Source of the DNA: Marmoricola sp. OAE513
Lineage (GTDB): Bacteria > Actinomycetota > Actinomycetes > Propionibacteriales > Nocardioidaceae
Assembly: GCF_040546585.1 (NCBI RefSeq)
Contig: NZ_JBEPOC010000001.1
Location: 3,534,001 to 3,598,000, forward strand
DNA: 64,000 nt
Direction: 5' to 3'
The notes under the pieces were generated by a model. The model worked only from the letters and a program-made list of their open reading frames with translations. It was not told the origin of the DNA and ran no database searches. A program made the translations under genes and the position numbers. Shown one piece after another: positions 1 through 8,492 of this stretch (the first letter of the stretch is position 1; the number at the start of each line of letters is the position of its first letter).

Positions 1-1430
1 GTGGTGCGCTCTGGGTGCTGGACGCCAGCCAGATCCCGAGCGTGTGCAACCCGGCCTCCGCCAAGGTCGGCAGCACCTACACCGGCCTCAAGTGCGGCCC
101 GACGATCTGCTCCATCCCGTGCAAACCCGCCTCCGGTGACCAGTGCAACACCATCAGGCTGGTCGACGAGAAGGACGTCCCGTTCACCTTCGCGCGCGCT
201 CTCGGCATCGCCAAGGGCGGTACGGGCGCGACCCAGTCGGTGGCCTGCAAGGGCTCGTGCGGCACGGTGCCGCCGAACCCGATGGACGTCGCGGTCGTCG
301 CCGACCGCACCACCAGCATGACGAGCACGGACGTGACGGCGATGGTCAACGGCATCAAGGGCATGCTCAAGGTGATGACGCCCTCGCAGCAGTACGTCTC
401 GCTCGGAACGATCGGACGGTCCAGCTCCTCGGCGCCGTCGTCGTGCAAGACCAGCCCGAGCACGAGCCTGACCTCGGGGCCGTGGATGCCGACCGCCTTC
501 ACCAACGGATACCTCAACGCCGCTGGGACCGACCTGAACACCTCGAACCAGCTGGTCAAGGACATCAGCTGCCTCGGCTTCTCCAACACCGGTACGTCGC
601 TGTCGGCTCCGTTCAAGGGTGCTGCGCGCTACCTGCTCGGGTCTGCCGTGGGTGCGTCGAACAACCTGTCCTCGCTGCCGGCCCGCAACACCGGGACGCC
701 GCAGAAGGTGCTCATCTTCGAGACCGACGGCCAGCCGAACGAGAACGCGGCGACCGGGGGTTCGGCCTCGCTGTCCACCAGCAGCGACCTGTTCTCCAAC
801 ACCGACGACTACAGCACCTCCACCGCGACGACCGGACCGGTCGCGGTGCCGGTCACGGTCACGACGACGTCGGGATACGGAGCCGCACAGATCACCATCA
901 ACACGACCACGACGTACAACACCACGACCGTGACGACCACCAACACCTACAACGGTGGCCAGAACGCGTGCAACAACCTCAAGCTGCTGGCGGCGAACGC
1001 GAAGGCGGCCGGCATCCTCGTGGTGACCATCGCCTTCAACATCGCCGGCAAGGCCTGCGACGACTACAACCCGACCCCGCCGGCTCCCACGTCGACGACG
1101 TCCGACGGCCCGATCACCGTGCTGAGCAACGTCCTGGTCGGCAAGGTCCGCACGATCCAGCAACGCGTGAACCGCACCGTTAACAAGCTGGTCTGGTCGG
1201 CACCGTCGGGAGCCAACGTGTCGAGCGTGCTGGCGGACGTCGCCTCACCGACCTCCACCGGAGCGCCGAGCACGAACAACAGCGACTGCGGGACCACCGC
1301 CGGTCGCACCGCGGAGAACACCGACGGCGACTACTTCTTCTGCGCGGCCTCCGGCACCGACATGGCACCGATCTTCAAGACGGCGCTGTCGCAGGCCGGG
1401 TCGGGCATCAAGCTGATCCGGCTCCCCTGA
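1..1430 (+). CDS. VWA-domain, TadG-like protein (5' partial)
   Basis: The frame is open to the left edge (residues ALW precede the first possible GTG at 15), so the start lies outside the window. The visible ~475 residues resemble a von Willebrand factor A module. DVAVVADRTTSM sits where a MIDAS strand belongs, although the usual D-x-S-x-S reads D-R-T-T-S. Later, VLIFETDGQPNE matches the second metal-site strand of VWA domains. Between that strand and the C-terminal part lies a Thr-rich low-complexity insert (about 265-305), and several Cys pairs suggest an extracytoplasmic protein. The end, FFCAASGTDMAPIFKTAL, is the typical last helix of VWA proteins. In actinobacteria such proteins are usually annotated as TadE/TadG-type pilus-assembly proteins. 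The VWA call is firm; the pilus role is inferred. Confidence 0.7.
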   Translation, partial: GALWVLDASQIPSVCNPASAKVGSTYTGLKCGPTICSIPCKPASGDQCNTIRLVDEKDVPFTFARALGIAKGGTGATQSVACKGSCGTVPPNPMDVAVVADRTTSMTSTDVTAMVNGIKGMLKVMTPSQQYVSLGTIGRSSSSAPSSCKTSPSTSLTSGPWMPTAFTNGYLNAAGTDLNTSNQLVKDISCLGFSNTGTSLSAPFKGAARYLLGSAVGASNNLSSLPARNTGTPQKVLIFETDGQPNENAATGGSASLSTSSDLFSNTDDYSTSTATTGPVAVPVTVTTTSGYGAAQITINTTTTYNTTTVTTTNTYNGGQNACNNLKLLAANAKAAGILVVTIAFNIAGKACDDYNPTPPAPTSTTSDGPITVLSNVLVGKVRTIQQRVNRTVNKLVWSAPSGANVSSVLADVASPTSTGAPSTNNSDCGTTAGRTAENTDGDYFFCAASGTDMAPIFKTALSQAGSGIKLIRLP

Positions 1431-1472
1431 TCATCGAGCCTGCCGCGATGGGGTGACGTGCGCGCAACGCCC

Positions 1473-1877
1473 TCAAAGCACCGCGCCGTCGTCCCAGCCG
1501 GAGTCGGGGTCGCGGGGGCCGTTCATGGTGGCCACCAGGTAGCCGAAGCCACCGACGAACCACGCGATCATGAGCAGACCGGTGGGTGAGGGCGGGGACC
1601 AGTGCGCGATCACCATGACCAGCATCAGAGCCGGGATCCCGAACAGGCCGAACCAGGCGAGGGCGCGCACGCCCCGCGGTCGCGGAACGGGTGGCGGTTC
1701 CGGCGGGACGAAGCGACCCTCGTCCTCCCAGGCGGCCGCGTCCAGCTCGTGCGGGACCTCGGGCGCGGGCCGCGCGGGGACAGGCTCCTGCTCGGGTACG
1801 ACGTCGGGGAACTCGGGGCGGTCGCCGTAGGAGTCGACGATGTCGCGCCACAGGGCATCCTCGTCGGGACGGCTCAC
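1473..1877 (-). CDS. Small acidic/Pro-rich two-helix membrane protein, unknown function
   Basis: 134 residues from a GTG whose last base overlaps the TGA of the upstream hydrolase (GTGA, 1874-1877), so translation is probably coupled. The N-terminal ~65 residues are acidic and Pro-rich and should be cytoplasmic. Two hydrophobic stretches follow (about 71-92 and 99-118), then a short acidic tail ending GWDDGAVL. I do not recognise a family. The overlap suggests it is co-expressed with the alpha/beta hydrolase, but no functional link can be read from the sequence. Confidence 0.75.
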   Translation of the reverse strand: MSRPDEDALWRDIVDSYGDRPEFPDVVPEQEPVPARPAPEVPHELDAAAWEDEGRFVPPEPPPVPRPRGVRALAWFGLFGIPALMLVMVIAHWSPPSPTGLLMIAWFVGGFGYLVATMNGPRDPDSGWDDGAVL

Positions 1878-2665
1878 GGCGCTGTCTTCCGGACTGGCGC
1901 CTGCGCCGTCACGCGGCGTACGAAGTCGGCGGTCCCGGCGAAGATCAGCGGGGCGTCGTTGTCGAGCGTCGCCACGTGGTAGCTCTCGGTCAGCACCCGT
2001 TCCTCGGCGTCGGCCGAGGAGATCCCGTCCAGGATGATCCGGGCCGAGGACGGGTCGACGACGTGGTCGTCGGCCGCTCGGAAGAGCAGCACCGGCGCGG
2101 TCACCTTGGGCAGGTCGGCGCGGATGCCCTTCCAGGCCTCCAGCATCGAGGCCAGCGGCTTGAGGGGGGTCTTGGGGTAGGCGTGCTCGGAGACGCCTTC
2201 CTTCTTGATGTCGTTGCCGATCGCGGGGAACGCCTTCACCAGGTGCTTCATCACCGGGAGGAGCAGCAGCTGCTTGTTCGTGCTCGCGACGGCGGGGTTC
2301 ACCATCACCAGCCCCGCTACCTCGCCGGCCCGTCGCTCGGCCAGGGTCAGCGTCAGGCAGGCGCCCATGGACAGGCCTCCGACGACGACCGCGTCGGTGC
2401 GGGCCCGGAGGGTCTCGAACTCCTGCTCGATCGCGGCGTAGTAGTCGTCGTAGCGGGTGGGGACCATGTCCTGCCAGGCGGTGCCGTGGCCCGGGAGGCG
2501 GGGGACCGCGACGGCGAAGCCCTGGTCGGCGAGATACCTGCCCCACGGCACGACCGAGGCCGGCGAACCGGTGAAGCCGTGGCTGAGCAGGACGCCGATC
2601 CGGCGTCCGGACGCGTCCGGGGTGCCGTCGCTGTAGAACGTCTCGGCGTGCGCGGCGACTGGCAC
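1874..2665 (-). CDS. Alpha/beta hydrolase (carboxylesterase / monoacylglycerol lipase-like)
   Basis: 263 residues with a complete serine-hydrolase apparatus. There is an oxyanion-type loop LLSHGFTGSP near residue 27, the nucleophile elbow GLSMG with Ser99, an acid Asp200 or Asp204 in AADDHVVD, and His230 in SYHVATLD. Size and motif order match thermostable carboxylesterase Est30-type and monoglyceride-lipase-type enzymes, which cleave short- to medium-chain esters in the cytoplasm. The GTG start is preceded by a good Shine-Dalgarno (AGGGAGG, about 7 nt away). It is the first gene of a two-gene operon and is divergent from the PlsC-like acyltransferase, so a lipid-related role is plausible but not shown. 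Confidence 0.88.
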   Translation of the reverse strand: MPVAAHAETFYSDGTPDASGRRIGVLLSHGFTGSPASVVPWGRYLADQGFAVAVPRLPGHGTAWQDMVPTRYDDYYAAIEQEFETLRARTDAVVVGGLSMGACLTLTLAERRAGEVAGLVMVNPAVASTNKQLLLLPVMKHLVKAFPAIGNDIKKEGVSEHAYPKTPLKPLASMLEAWKGIRADLPKVTAPVLLFRAADDHVVDPSSARIILDGISSADAEERVLTESYHVATLDNDAPLIFAGTADFVRRVTAQAPVRKTAP

Positions 2666-2793
2666 CGGGTTCCTCCCTGGATGTGTTCACGGGTTGTTCG
2701 ACGGCAGGCAGCGCTGGGCGCCCGGTCGTTCGTGGACCATCGTTTCATGCTGCCCCAGGACGGGCTAGGGTTCTGCTGACGAGGAGGTGTGGG

Positions 2794-3591
2794 TTGTTCT
2801 ACTGGTTCCTGAAATGGATCGCGCTCGGTCCACTGCTTCGCGTGGTCTTCCGGCCGCAGACCGAGGGCGCCGAGAACATCCCCGCCGAGGGTCCGGTGAT
2901 CCTCGCCAGCAACCACCTCTCGTACGCCGACTGGCTGTTCATGCCTCTCACGCTCTCGCGCCGCGTGACCTTCGTGGCCAAGGCCGAGTACTTCAACACC
3001 CCGGGCATCAAGGGCTGGTTCCAGAAGCAGTTCTTCTCCGGAGCGGGCCAGGTTCCGATCGACCGGTCCGGTGCGTCGGCCGCCGAGGGCGCACTCAGCT
3101 CCGCCAAGCGGATCCTCGCCGACGGAGACATGTTCGGGATCTTCCCCGAAGGCACCCGCTCCCACGACGGTCGGCTCTACCGCGGCAAGACCGGCGTCGC
3201 CCGGCTCGCGCTGGAGACCGGCGTCCCGGTGATCCCGGTCGCCGTCGTCGGTACCGACGCGATCGCGCCCCCGGGCAAGAAGTTCGGCTCGATCACGCGC
3301 CCCGTGGTGCGCTTCGGCAAGCCGCTCGACTTCGAGCGCTACGAGGGCATGGAGAACGACCGCTACATCCTGCGGTCGGTCACCGACGAGATCATGTACG
3401 AGATCATGCGCCTCTCCGGCCAGGAGTACGTCGACCTGTACGCCGGTCGCGCCAAGGAGGAGCAGAAGAAGGCGGCCGAGGCCGCCAAGGCTGCCGAGCG
3501 CGCCGCGGCCGCCGAGCTGGCCGCCGCTGCGCAGGCGGCGACCGCTGGTGCCGAGAAGGCCGACGGCGCCTCGGAGCCCAAGGCCTCCTGA
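2794..3591 (+). CDS. 1-acylglycerol-3-phosphate O-acyltransferase-like (PlsC family)
   Basis: PlsC-family acyltransferase that transfers acyl groups to a glycerophosphate-type acceptor at the membrane. Motif I NHLSYAD (the H-x4-D catalytic pair) lies near residue 39 and the FPEGTRS acceptor motif near residue 115. A TTG at 2794 is chosen as start because GAGGAGG lies 6 nt upstream and the protein then begins with the usual FYWFLKW hydrophobic segment; the frame extends further upstream but with non-homologous-looking residues. The C-terminal ~45 residues are an Ala/Glu/Lys-rich, probably coiled or disordered tail. 265 residues is normal for the family. The physiological acceptor (lysophosphatidate or another) cannot be told from sequence. 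Confidence 0.87.
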   Translation: MFYWFLKWIALGPLLRVVFRPQTEGAENIPAEGPVILASNHLSYADWLFMPLTLSRRVTFVAKAEYFNTPGIKGWFQKQFFSGAGQVPIDRSGASAAEGALSSAKRILADGDMFGIFPEGTRSHDGRLYRGKTGVARLALETGVPVIPVAVVGTDAIAPPGKKFGSITRPVVRFGKPLDFERYEGMENDRYILRSVTDEIMYEIMRLSGQEYVDLYAGRAKEEQKKAAEAAKAAERAAAAELAAAAQAATAGAEKADGASEPKAS

Positions 3592-3603
3592 ACGCTTCCT
3601 GCC

Positions 3604-4128
3604 GTGACGATCCACGACACGTTCCCGTTCGCCGAGCCTGCCGATGTGGTGCGGCGCTTCCGCGGGCGCCTCGGCGGTGCGGTCTCGTTGTGGACCGCAG
3701 GTGCGGAGGGTTCCCGCGCCGGTCTCACGGTGTCCTCGCTGGTGGTGGCGAACGGAGATCCTGCGCACCTGCTCGGGCTGCTGGACCCCGATGCCGACCT
3801 CACCGAGGCCCTGAGGAGCACCGGCGTCGCCGTGGTCCAGCTGCTCGGGGCCCACGACCGTGGCGTCGCCGAAGCGTTCGGAGGAAGTGAGCCGTCGCCC
3901 GGGGGACCGTTCCGCTCCGCGGTGGACTGGGTCCAGGGCGACCACGGCCCGGTGCTCGGCGGTAGGACCCACGCGCTGGTCCGGCTGGAGTCGCTGCGCG
4001 AGGTCGGTTGGTCCGTGCTGGCCGACGTCGTCGTGGAGGGCGTCCACGTCGCCGAGGACGACGCCGGTCTGGAGCACCGCAGGGGCAGGTACAGGTCTGT
4101 CGGTGGTCTAGGGAAAGATCGGTCCTGA
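3604..4128 (+). CDS. Flavin reductase-like FMN-binding split-barrel protein
   Basis: 174 residues starting at GTG 3604, 12 nt after the acyltransferase stop. The segment SRAGLTVSSLVVANGDP is the hallmark first FMN-contact region of the flavin-reductase/HpaC-like split barrel, which supplies reduced flavin or binds FMN. The C-terminal HVAEDDAGLEHRRGRYRSV fits the end of the barrel, where a family His-x-G/R-G-x-Y region is expected. No monooxygenase partner is adjacent, so the electron acceptor is unknown. It probably shares a transcript with the upstream acyltransferase. Confidence 0.75.
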   Translation: MTIHDTFPFAEPADVVRRFRGRLGGAVSLWTAGAEGSRAGLTVSSLVVANGDPAHLLGLLDPDADLTEALRSTGVAVVQLLGAHDRGVAEAFGGSEPSPGGPFRSAVDWVQGDHGPVLGGRTHALVRLESLREVGWSVLADVVVEGVHVAEDDAGLEHRRGRYRSVGGLGKDRS

Positions 4129-4229
4129 GCAGAAACCTGGCTCCGATGGCTCAGAACTGGCCGGGAAGAACCGACCTACCGGTAGCGTTGCACCTGCAAG
4201 ACCCAGCAGGACGGAAGGAGATCGCAGAG

Positions 4230-4538
4230 ATGGTGCTGTTCCGCCGACAACTCGGTGACGTGCTCCGCGGCGAGCGGATGCGTCGTGGCATGACTCTGCG
4301 CGAGCTCTCCTCCGAGGCCCGGATCTCCCTCGGCTACATCTCCGAGATCGAGCGCGGCCAGAAGGAAGCGTCCTCGGAGCTGCTCGCGTCGTTGTGCGAC
4401 GCTCTCGAGATCCCGCTGTCGAGCGTCCTGCGCGAGGTCAGCGACACGGTTGCCGTCGAGGAGGCCCGGCTCGTCGCCGAGGCCGCCGTCGAGCGGGTCC
4501 CGGTGCGTGCGGGCGACGTCGTCGCCTCTGCTGCCTGA
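4230..4538 (+). CDS. clgR: ClgR-like XRE-family transcriptional regulator
   Basis: 102 residues from ATG 4230 with GGAAGGAG at 4213-4220 as ribosome-binding site. A Cro/C1-type helix-turn-helix covers roughly residues 8-65. RGMTLRELSSEARISLGY is the HTH, followed by ISEIERGQKEASSELLASL and a PLSSVLREVSD tail that is highly characteristic of ClgR. In actinobacteria ClgR activates clp protease genes and is itself turned over by ClpP. No clp gene is in the window, so regulation here would be in trans. The 100-bp gap before it contains a 10-bp palindrome CTACCGGTAG (4176-4185) overlapping a possible -10 (TAGCGT, 4183-4188), which could be an autoregulatory site. Confidence 0.88.
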   Translation: MVLFRRQLGDVLRGERMRRGMTLRELSSEARISLGYISEIERGQKEASSELLASLCDALEIPLSSVLREVSDTVAVEEARLVAEAAVERVPVRAGDVVASAA

Positions 4539-4544
4539 CCCAGG

Positions 4545-5429
4545 TCAGACGCAGGGGCCCTTGCCGGCGAGCCGCAGGCCCTCGCGATCGCCCTTGCCCA
4601 GCGTCTGCGTTCCCACCGCGGGGTACATCACGTCGCTGCTCGAGCCCGAGTGGTCGAGCCCGAGCGCGTGCCCGAACTCGTGCAGCACCACGGTGAGGTT
4701 GTGCGCGCGGTCCTGTCGGGTGGCGTACTCGCGGTCGAGCGCGACGGTGCCGGCGTACAGGTAGGTGGTGCCGCTGGGGGTGGTCTCGCTGTAGGGCGCG
4801 GCTACCCCGACCGCTTCGCCCTTGAAGGCGGCGATCGCCTCGCCGGTCTGCCAGGAGACGCTGATCGGGTCGTCGTGCAGGACCGGCGCAGCCTCGAAAT
4901 TCCAACCGGGGGCGTGACCGCCGAAGACGCCGGTGACGACGATGTCGAGACCGGTGGCGTTGCGCAGGATCTTCACGGCCTCGCGCACGATGCTCTCGGC
5001 ATCCTTCGGTCCGCCGGCGGGGTAGATCGCGATCGGGATCGCGCGGCACGAGCTGCGGGTCACGGGTCGACCCTCGAGGCTCTGCAGGAACGCGTAGCCC
5101 GGTCCGTCCTCCGCCTCCGACCCGGCTCCCTGCAGGACCACGGCCAGGAGGAGCGCGCCGAGTGCCAGGCTCCAGCCGATGGCCCGGCCCTTCCTCGAGG
5201 CGGGTCGCTCTTTCGCGCGCTCCCGCGCAGGGTCGGGCGGGAGCGCGAACGACGGCTCGCCGACGTACTCGACCGTGCCGCCCTGCTCGACGAGGTCGCG
5301 GGCGTCGTCCGGCACCTGCACCCAGGGGCCTGCTGACTGCTCGCGTTCCCGCAACCCGCGCAGGATGCGCTCGTACTCGATCTCGGTGACACCGAGATCG
5401 GCAGCAGAAGGAAGGTCGGGGCGCTCCAT
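4545..5429 (-). CDS. Membrane-anchored matrixin-type zinc metalloprotease
   Basis: 294 residues. Residues 1-105 are cytoplasmic and charged. A single hydrophobic helix (about 106-125) anchors the protein, and the rest is probably extracellular. Near the C-terminus HEFGHALGLDH supplies the zinc-binding H-E-x2-H-x2-G-x2-H, and DVMYP six residues later is the Met-turn of M10/matrixin metzincins. The catalytic domain (about residues 145-294) is of normal minimal matrixin size. No propeptide cysteine switch is evident. A possible -10 (TAGGAT at 5440-5445 on this strand) sits 10 nt before the ATG, implying a very short leader. The substrate is unknown. Confidence 0.85.
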   Translation of the reverse strand: MERPDLPSAADLGVTEIEYERILRGLREREQSAGPWVQVPDDARDLVEQGGTVEYVGEPSFALPPDPARERAKERPASRKGRAIGWSLALGALLLAVVLQGAGSEAEDGPGYAFLQSLEGRPVTRSSCRAIPIAIYPAGGPKDAESIVREAVKILRNATGLDIVVTGVFGGHAPGWNFEAAPVLHDDPISVSWQTGEAIAAFKGEAVGVAAPYSETTPSGTTYLYAGTVALDREYATRQDRAHNLTVVLHEFGHALGLDHSGSSSDVMYPAVGTQTLGKGDREGLRLAGKGPCV

Positions 5430-5489
5430 GACGGGAGCGATCCTATTTGTCCTTTTTAGGCCGTGAGGTGAAACGCTGATCTGGGGCGG

Positions 5490-6896
5490 TCAGGAGACGC
5501 CGGTGGCGTTCTCGAGCTCGGTCAGCTCGGCGTCCAGGTGCACCAGCAGGCGCTGCAGGTGCGGCACCGTGCGGCGGCACCCGGTCAGTCCGAAGCCCAT
5601 GTCGTCGGCGTAGCTGTTGCAGGTGATGTTCAACGCCATGCCCTGCATCGGGATCGAGACCGGGTAGGTGCCGGTGAGCTTGGCCCCGTTGAGGTACTGC
5701 GTCGAGCGCGGTCCCGGGACGTTGGAGATGATCACGTTGAACGGCGGTCGCACGATGCCGTTGAGCCGCAGCATGGGGATCGCCAGGGACGGTGCCATCC
5801 CGAGCGCGCTCATCGCGACGATCTGGTTCGGCGTCATCGACTCCAGGGCCTCCTTGCCGGCGACCATCGATCCGTGGATCGCGGCCAGCCGGTCAGCGGG
5901 GTCGGCCAGGTCGGTGCCCAGCTTCACCATCACCGAACCGACGGCGTTGCCCCCGCCCCCGGACTCCGACTCCGCCTTCCGCGACTTCAGGCCGACCGGC
6001 ACCATCGAGACCAGCGACTCGACCGGCAACCGGTTGACCTCGCGCAGGTAGTTGCGCAGCGCACCGCCGCACATCGCCAGGACCACGTCGTTCAGGGTCG
6101 TGCGGCTCGCCTTGGAGATCGCCCGGATCCTCTCGAGCGGCCAGTCGTCGGCAGCGAACCGGCGCGAGCCGGTGATGTTGACGTTGAACATCGACTTCGG
6201 TGCGTGGAACGAGAACGCGGACGCCTCGTTCCGCACGCCCTTGTTGAGCGTGCGCACCAGGGCGGCAGGCAGGCCGGCCGCGTCGGCGGTGATCCCGAAG
6301 GCCGAGCGCAGTGCGTCCATCGGGATCTCGGTGAGCGGACGTTCGGTCGCCTCGCGGACCTTCTTGCTGCGGGTGTTGGCCCGGGCCTCGAACGGCAGGC
6401 CCATGCCACGCTTGTCGGGGTCCGAGGTGAGCACGCTCTGCATCAGCTTCATCGCGGAGATGCCGTCGACCAGCGAGTGGTGGAGCTTGGTGTACATCGC
6501 GACCCGGCCGTCGGCGAGCCCCTCGATGATGTGCGCCTCCCACAGCGGACGTTCCCGGGCCAGGCGCTGGCCGTGGAGCCGGGAGACGAGCTCGAGCAGC
6601 TCGCGGATCCGGCCCGGCTCGGGCAGCGCGCTGTGCCGCACGTGGTACTCGATGTCGAACTGCTCGTCGTCGGTCCAGGCCCACTGGCCCAGGCTGCTCA
6701 GCGAGCGGGTCGGCCGCTTGCGGAACAGCGGGGCGACCTCCTCGGTGTCGAGCGCAGCCTCGTAGGTCTCGCGCGCGAAGTGAGGTCCGGCGTCCGGCGG
6801 GAGCTCGAAGAGCTGCAGTCCGGCGACGTGCATCGGCTGGTTCCGGTTCTCGGCGAGCAGGAAGCCGAGCGAGGTCGGGTCGATGGTGGTGGGCAC
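5490..6896 (-). CDS. Wax ester synthase/diacylglycerol acyltransferase (WS/DGAT) family protein
   Basis: 468 residues from GTG 6896 with AAGGA just upstream. The catalytic HHSLVDG (H-H-x3-D-G) is at residues 139-145. Near the C-terminus the family's NVIISNVPGPRS motif (PLxLxNVPGP type) is present. WS/DGAT enzymes esterify acyl-CoA to diacylglycerol or fatty alcohol and make storage triacylglycerol or wax esters in actinobacteria. The N-terminus begins directly with the usual D-x-x-F-L-type start (DPTSLGFLLAENRNQPMHV). Divergently transcribed from the aldehyde dehydrogenase with a 93-bp shared promoter region, so the two may be co-regulated. Confidence 0.93.
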   Translation of the reverse strand: MPTTIDPTSLGFLLAENRNQPMHVAGLQLFELPPDAGPHFARETYEAALDTEEVAPLFRKRPTRSLSSLGQWAWTDDEQFDIEYHVRHSALPEPGRIRELLELVSRLHGQRLARERPLWEAHIIEGLADGRVAMYTKLHHSLVDGISAMKLMQSVLTSDPDKRGMGLPFEARANTRSKKVREATERPLTEIPMDALRSAFGITADAAGLPAALVRTLNKGVRNEASAFSFHAPKSMFNVNITGSRRFAADDWPLERIRAISKASRTTLNDVVLAMCGGALRNYLREVNRLPVESLVSMVPVGLKSRKAESESGGGGNAVGSVMVKLGTDLADPADRLAAIHGSMVAGKEALESMTPNQIVAMSALGMAPSLAIPMLRLNGIVRPPFNVIISNVPGPRSTQYLNGAKLTGTYPVSIPMQGMALNITCNSYADDMGFGLTGCRRTVPHLQRLLVHLDAELTELENATGVS

Positions 6897-6977
6897 GCTG
6901 TGATCCTTGCGGCTAGTGGGGCGTTTGGGAAGGCCGACATCCGACCCTGGTAGGTGCCCTTCGGGCGTATCCCGGAG

Positions 6978-6983
6978 TATGTT
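6978..6983 (+). promoter_or_regulatory. -10 box, leaderless start of aldehyde dehydrogenase
   Basis: TATGTT ends 6 nt before the ATG at 6990. There is no room for a Shine-Dalgarno between a start site here and the ATG, so the transcript is predicted to be leaderless. Confidence 0.5.
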
Positions 6984-6989
6984 CTGATC

Positions 6990-8492
6990 ATGACGATCAC
7001 CGAACCGACCGGCACCCGCACCGCTGCGACCTTCGACTCGCTCGACCCGCGCACGGGAGCCGTGGTGGCGACCCACCCGATCGCGAGCGAGGCCGACGTC
7101 CAGGCTGCGGTCGAGCGTGCCCGGAAGGCGGCGACCTGGTGGTCCGGCCTCAGCTTCGCCGATCGAAAGACCCGTCTGAACGCCTGGAAGAGCCTCATCA
7201 CGAACCGCATCGACGAGCTCGCCGCGGTGATGCAGGCCGAGACCGGCAAGCCCCAGGGTGACGCGATGCTCGAGTGCGCCCTGGCGATCGATCACCTCGC
7301 GTGGGCCGCCGGGCACGCCAAGAAGGTGCTCGGTCGGCACAAGGTGCCCAGCGGCCTGGTGATGGCCAACCAGAAGGCCACCGTCGAGTACGCCCCGCTC
7401 GGCGTCATCGGTGTGATCGGTCCGTGGAACTACCCGGTCTTCACGCCGATGGGTTCGATCGCCTACGCGCTCGCCGCCGGGAACGCCGTCGTGTTCAAGC
7501 CGAGCGAGTACACCCCGGGCGTCGGTGCGTGGTTGGAGAAGACCGCCAACGAGGTCTTCGAGCAGCCGGTGTTCCAGGTCGTCACCGGCTTGGGTGAGAC
7601 CGGCGCCGCACTGTGCCGCTCGGGCGTCAACAAGGTCGCGTTCACGGGCTCGACCGCGACCGGCAAGCGGGTGATGGCGGCCTGCTCGGAGTCGCTGACC
7701 CCGGTGCTCATCGAGGCGGGCGGCAAGGACGCTCTGATCGTCGACGTCGACGCTGACATCGAGGCCGCTGTCGACGGGGCCGTGTGGGGCGCGAACGCGA
7801 ATGCCGGCCAGACCTGTGCCGGCGTGGAGCGTGTCTACGTGCACGAGAAGGTCTACGACGAGTTCCTCGAGCAGGTCGTCGCCCGCACCAAGGAGGTGCA
7901 CGCGAACAACGACGCGGACGCCAAGATCGGGCCGATCACGATGCCGAGCCAGCTGAACATCATCAAGCGGCACATCGACGACGCCCTCGCCTCGGGCGGC
8001 AAGGCCGTCCTCGGAGGACCGGAATCGGTCGGTGACCGCTTCGTGCAGCCGGTGATCCTCGTCGACGTACCGGAGACCTCGGCGGCGGTGACCGAGGAGA
8101 CCTTCGGCCCGACGATGACGGTCACCAAGGTGAAGAGCATGGACGAGGCGGTCGCGCTGACCAACGCGTCCAAGTACGCGCTCGGCTCCTCGGTGTTCAG
8201 CAAGCGCAACGGCATGCAGATCGCGGAGAAGCTGCGCGTCGGCATGACCGCGATCAACGGCGTGATCACCTTCGCCGGTGTCCCGTCGCTGCCGTTCGGT
8301 GGGGTCGGCGACTCGGGCTTCGGTCGGATCCACGGTCCCGACGGGCTCAAGGAGTTCACCTACGCGCACGCGATCACCCGGCAGCGTATGAAGCCGCTGA
8401 TCGCGCTGACCACGTTCCAGCGGACCGAGAAGGCCGAGGAGCAGCTCGGCAAGATGATCGCCATGCTGCACGGCCGTGGTGGGAAGAAGTAG
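6990..8492 (+). CDS. NAD(P)-dependent aldehyde dehydrogenase family protein
   Basis: 500 residues covering the whole ALDH fold. IGPWNYPV is near residue 143, FTGSTATGK near 218 (cofactor loop), the general base Glu242 lies in LIEAGGKD, and the nucleophile Cys276 in NAGQTCAGVERV. FGPTMTV and the LPFGGVGDSGFGR C-terminal motif are also present. It most resembles succinate-semialdehyde or fatty/aromatic aldehyde dehydrogenases of actinobacteria; substrate specificity cannot be fixed from sequence. Start ATG 6990 is set by the -10 box 6 nt upstream. The last 17 bases overlap the GTG start of the FUSC-like gene. Divergent from WS/DGAT, compatible with aldehyde/acyl metabolism. Confidence 0.92.
   Translation: MTITEPTGTRTAATFDSLDPRTGAVVATHPIASEADVQAAVERARKAATWWSGLSFADRKTRLNAWKSLITNRIDELAAVMQAETGKPQGDAMLECALAIDHLAWAAGHAKKVLGRHKVPSGLVMANQKATVEYAPLGVIGVIGPWNYPVFTPMGSIAYALAAGNAVVFKPSEYTPGVGAWLEKTANEVFEQPVFQVVTGLGETGAALCRSGVNKVAFTGSTATGKRVMAACSESLTPVLIEAGGKDALIVDVDADIEAAVDGAVWGANANAGQTCAGVERVYVHEKVYDEFLEQVVARTKEVHANNDADAKIGPITMPSQLNIIKRHIDDALASGGKAVLGGPESVGDRFVQPVILVDVPETSAAVTEETFGPTMTVTKVKSMDEAVALTNASKYALGSSVFSKRNGMQIAEKLRVGMTAINGVITFAGVPSLPFGGVGDSGFGRIHGPDGLKEFTYAHAITRQRMKPLIALTTFQRTEKAEEQLGKMIAMLHGRGGKK

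Noticed and set aside
5490-8471. 993-residue minus-strand reading frame
   Set aside because: Its first ~525 residues are an antisense shadow of the aldehyde dehydrogenase (His/Arg/Asp-rich nonsense); only the last 468 residues are the real WS/DGAT protein.
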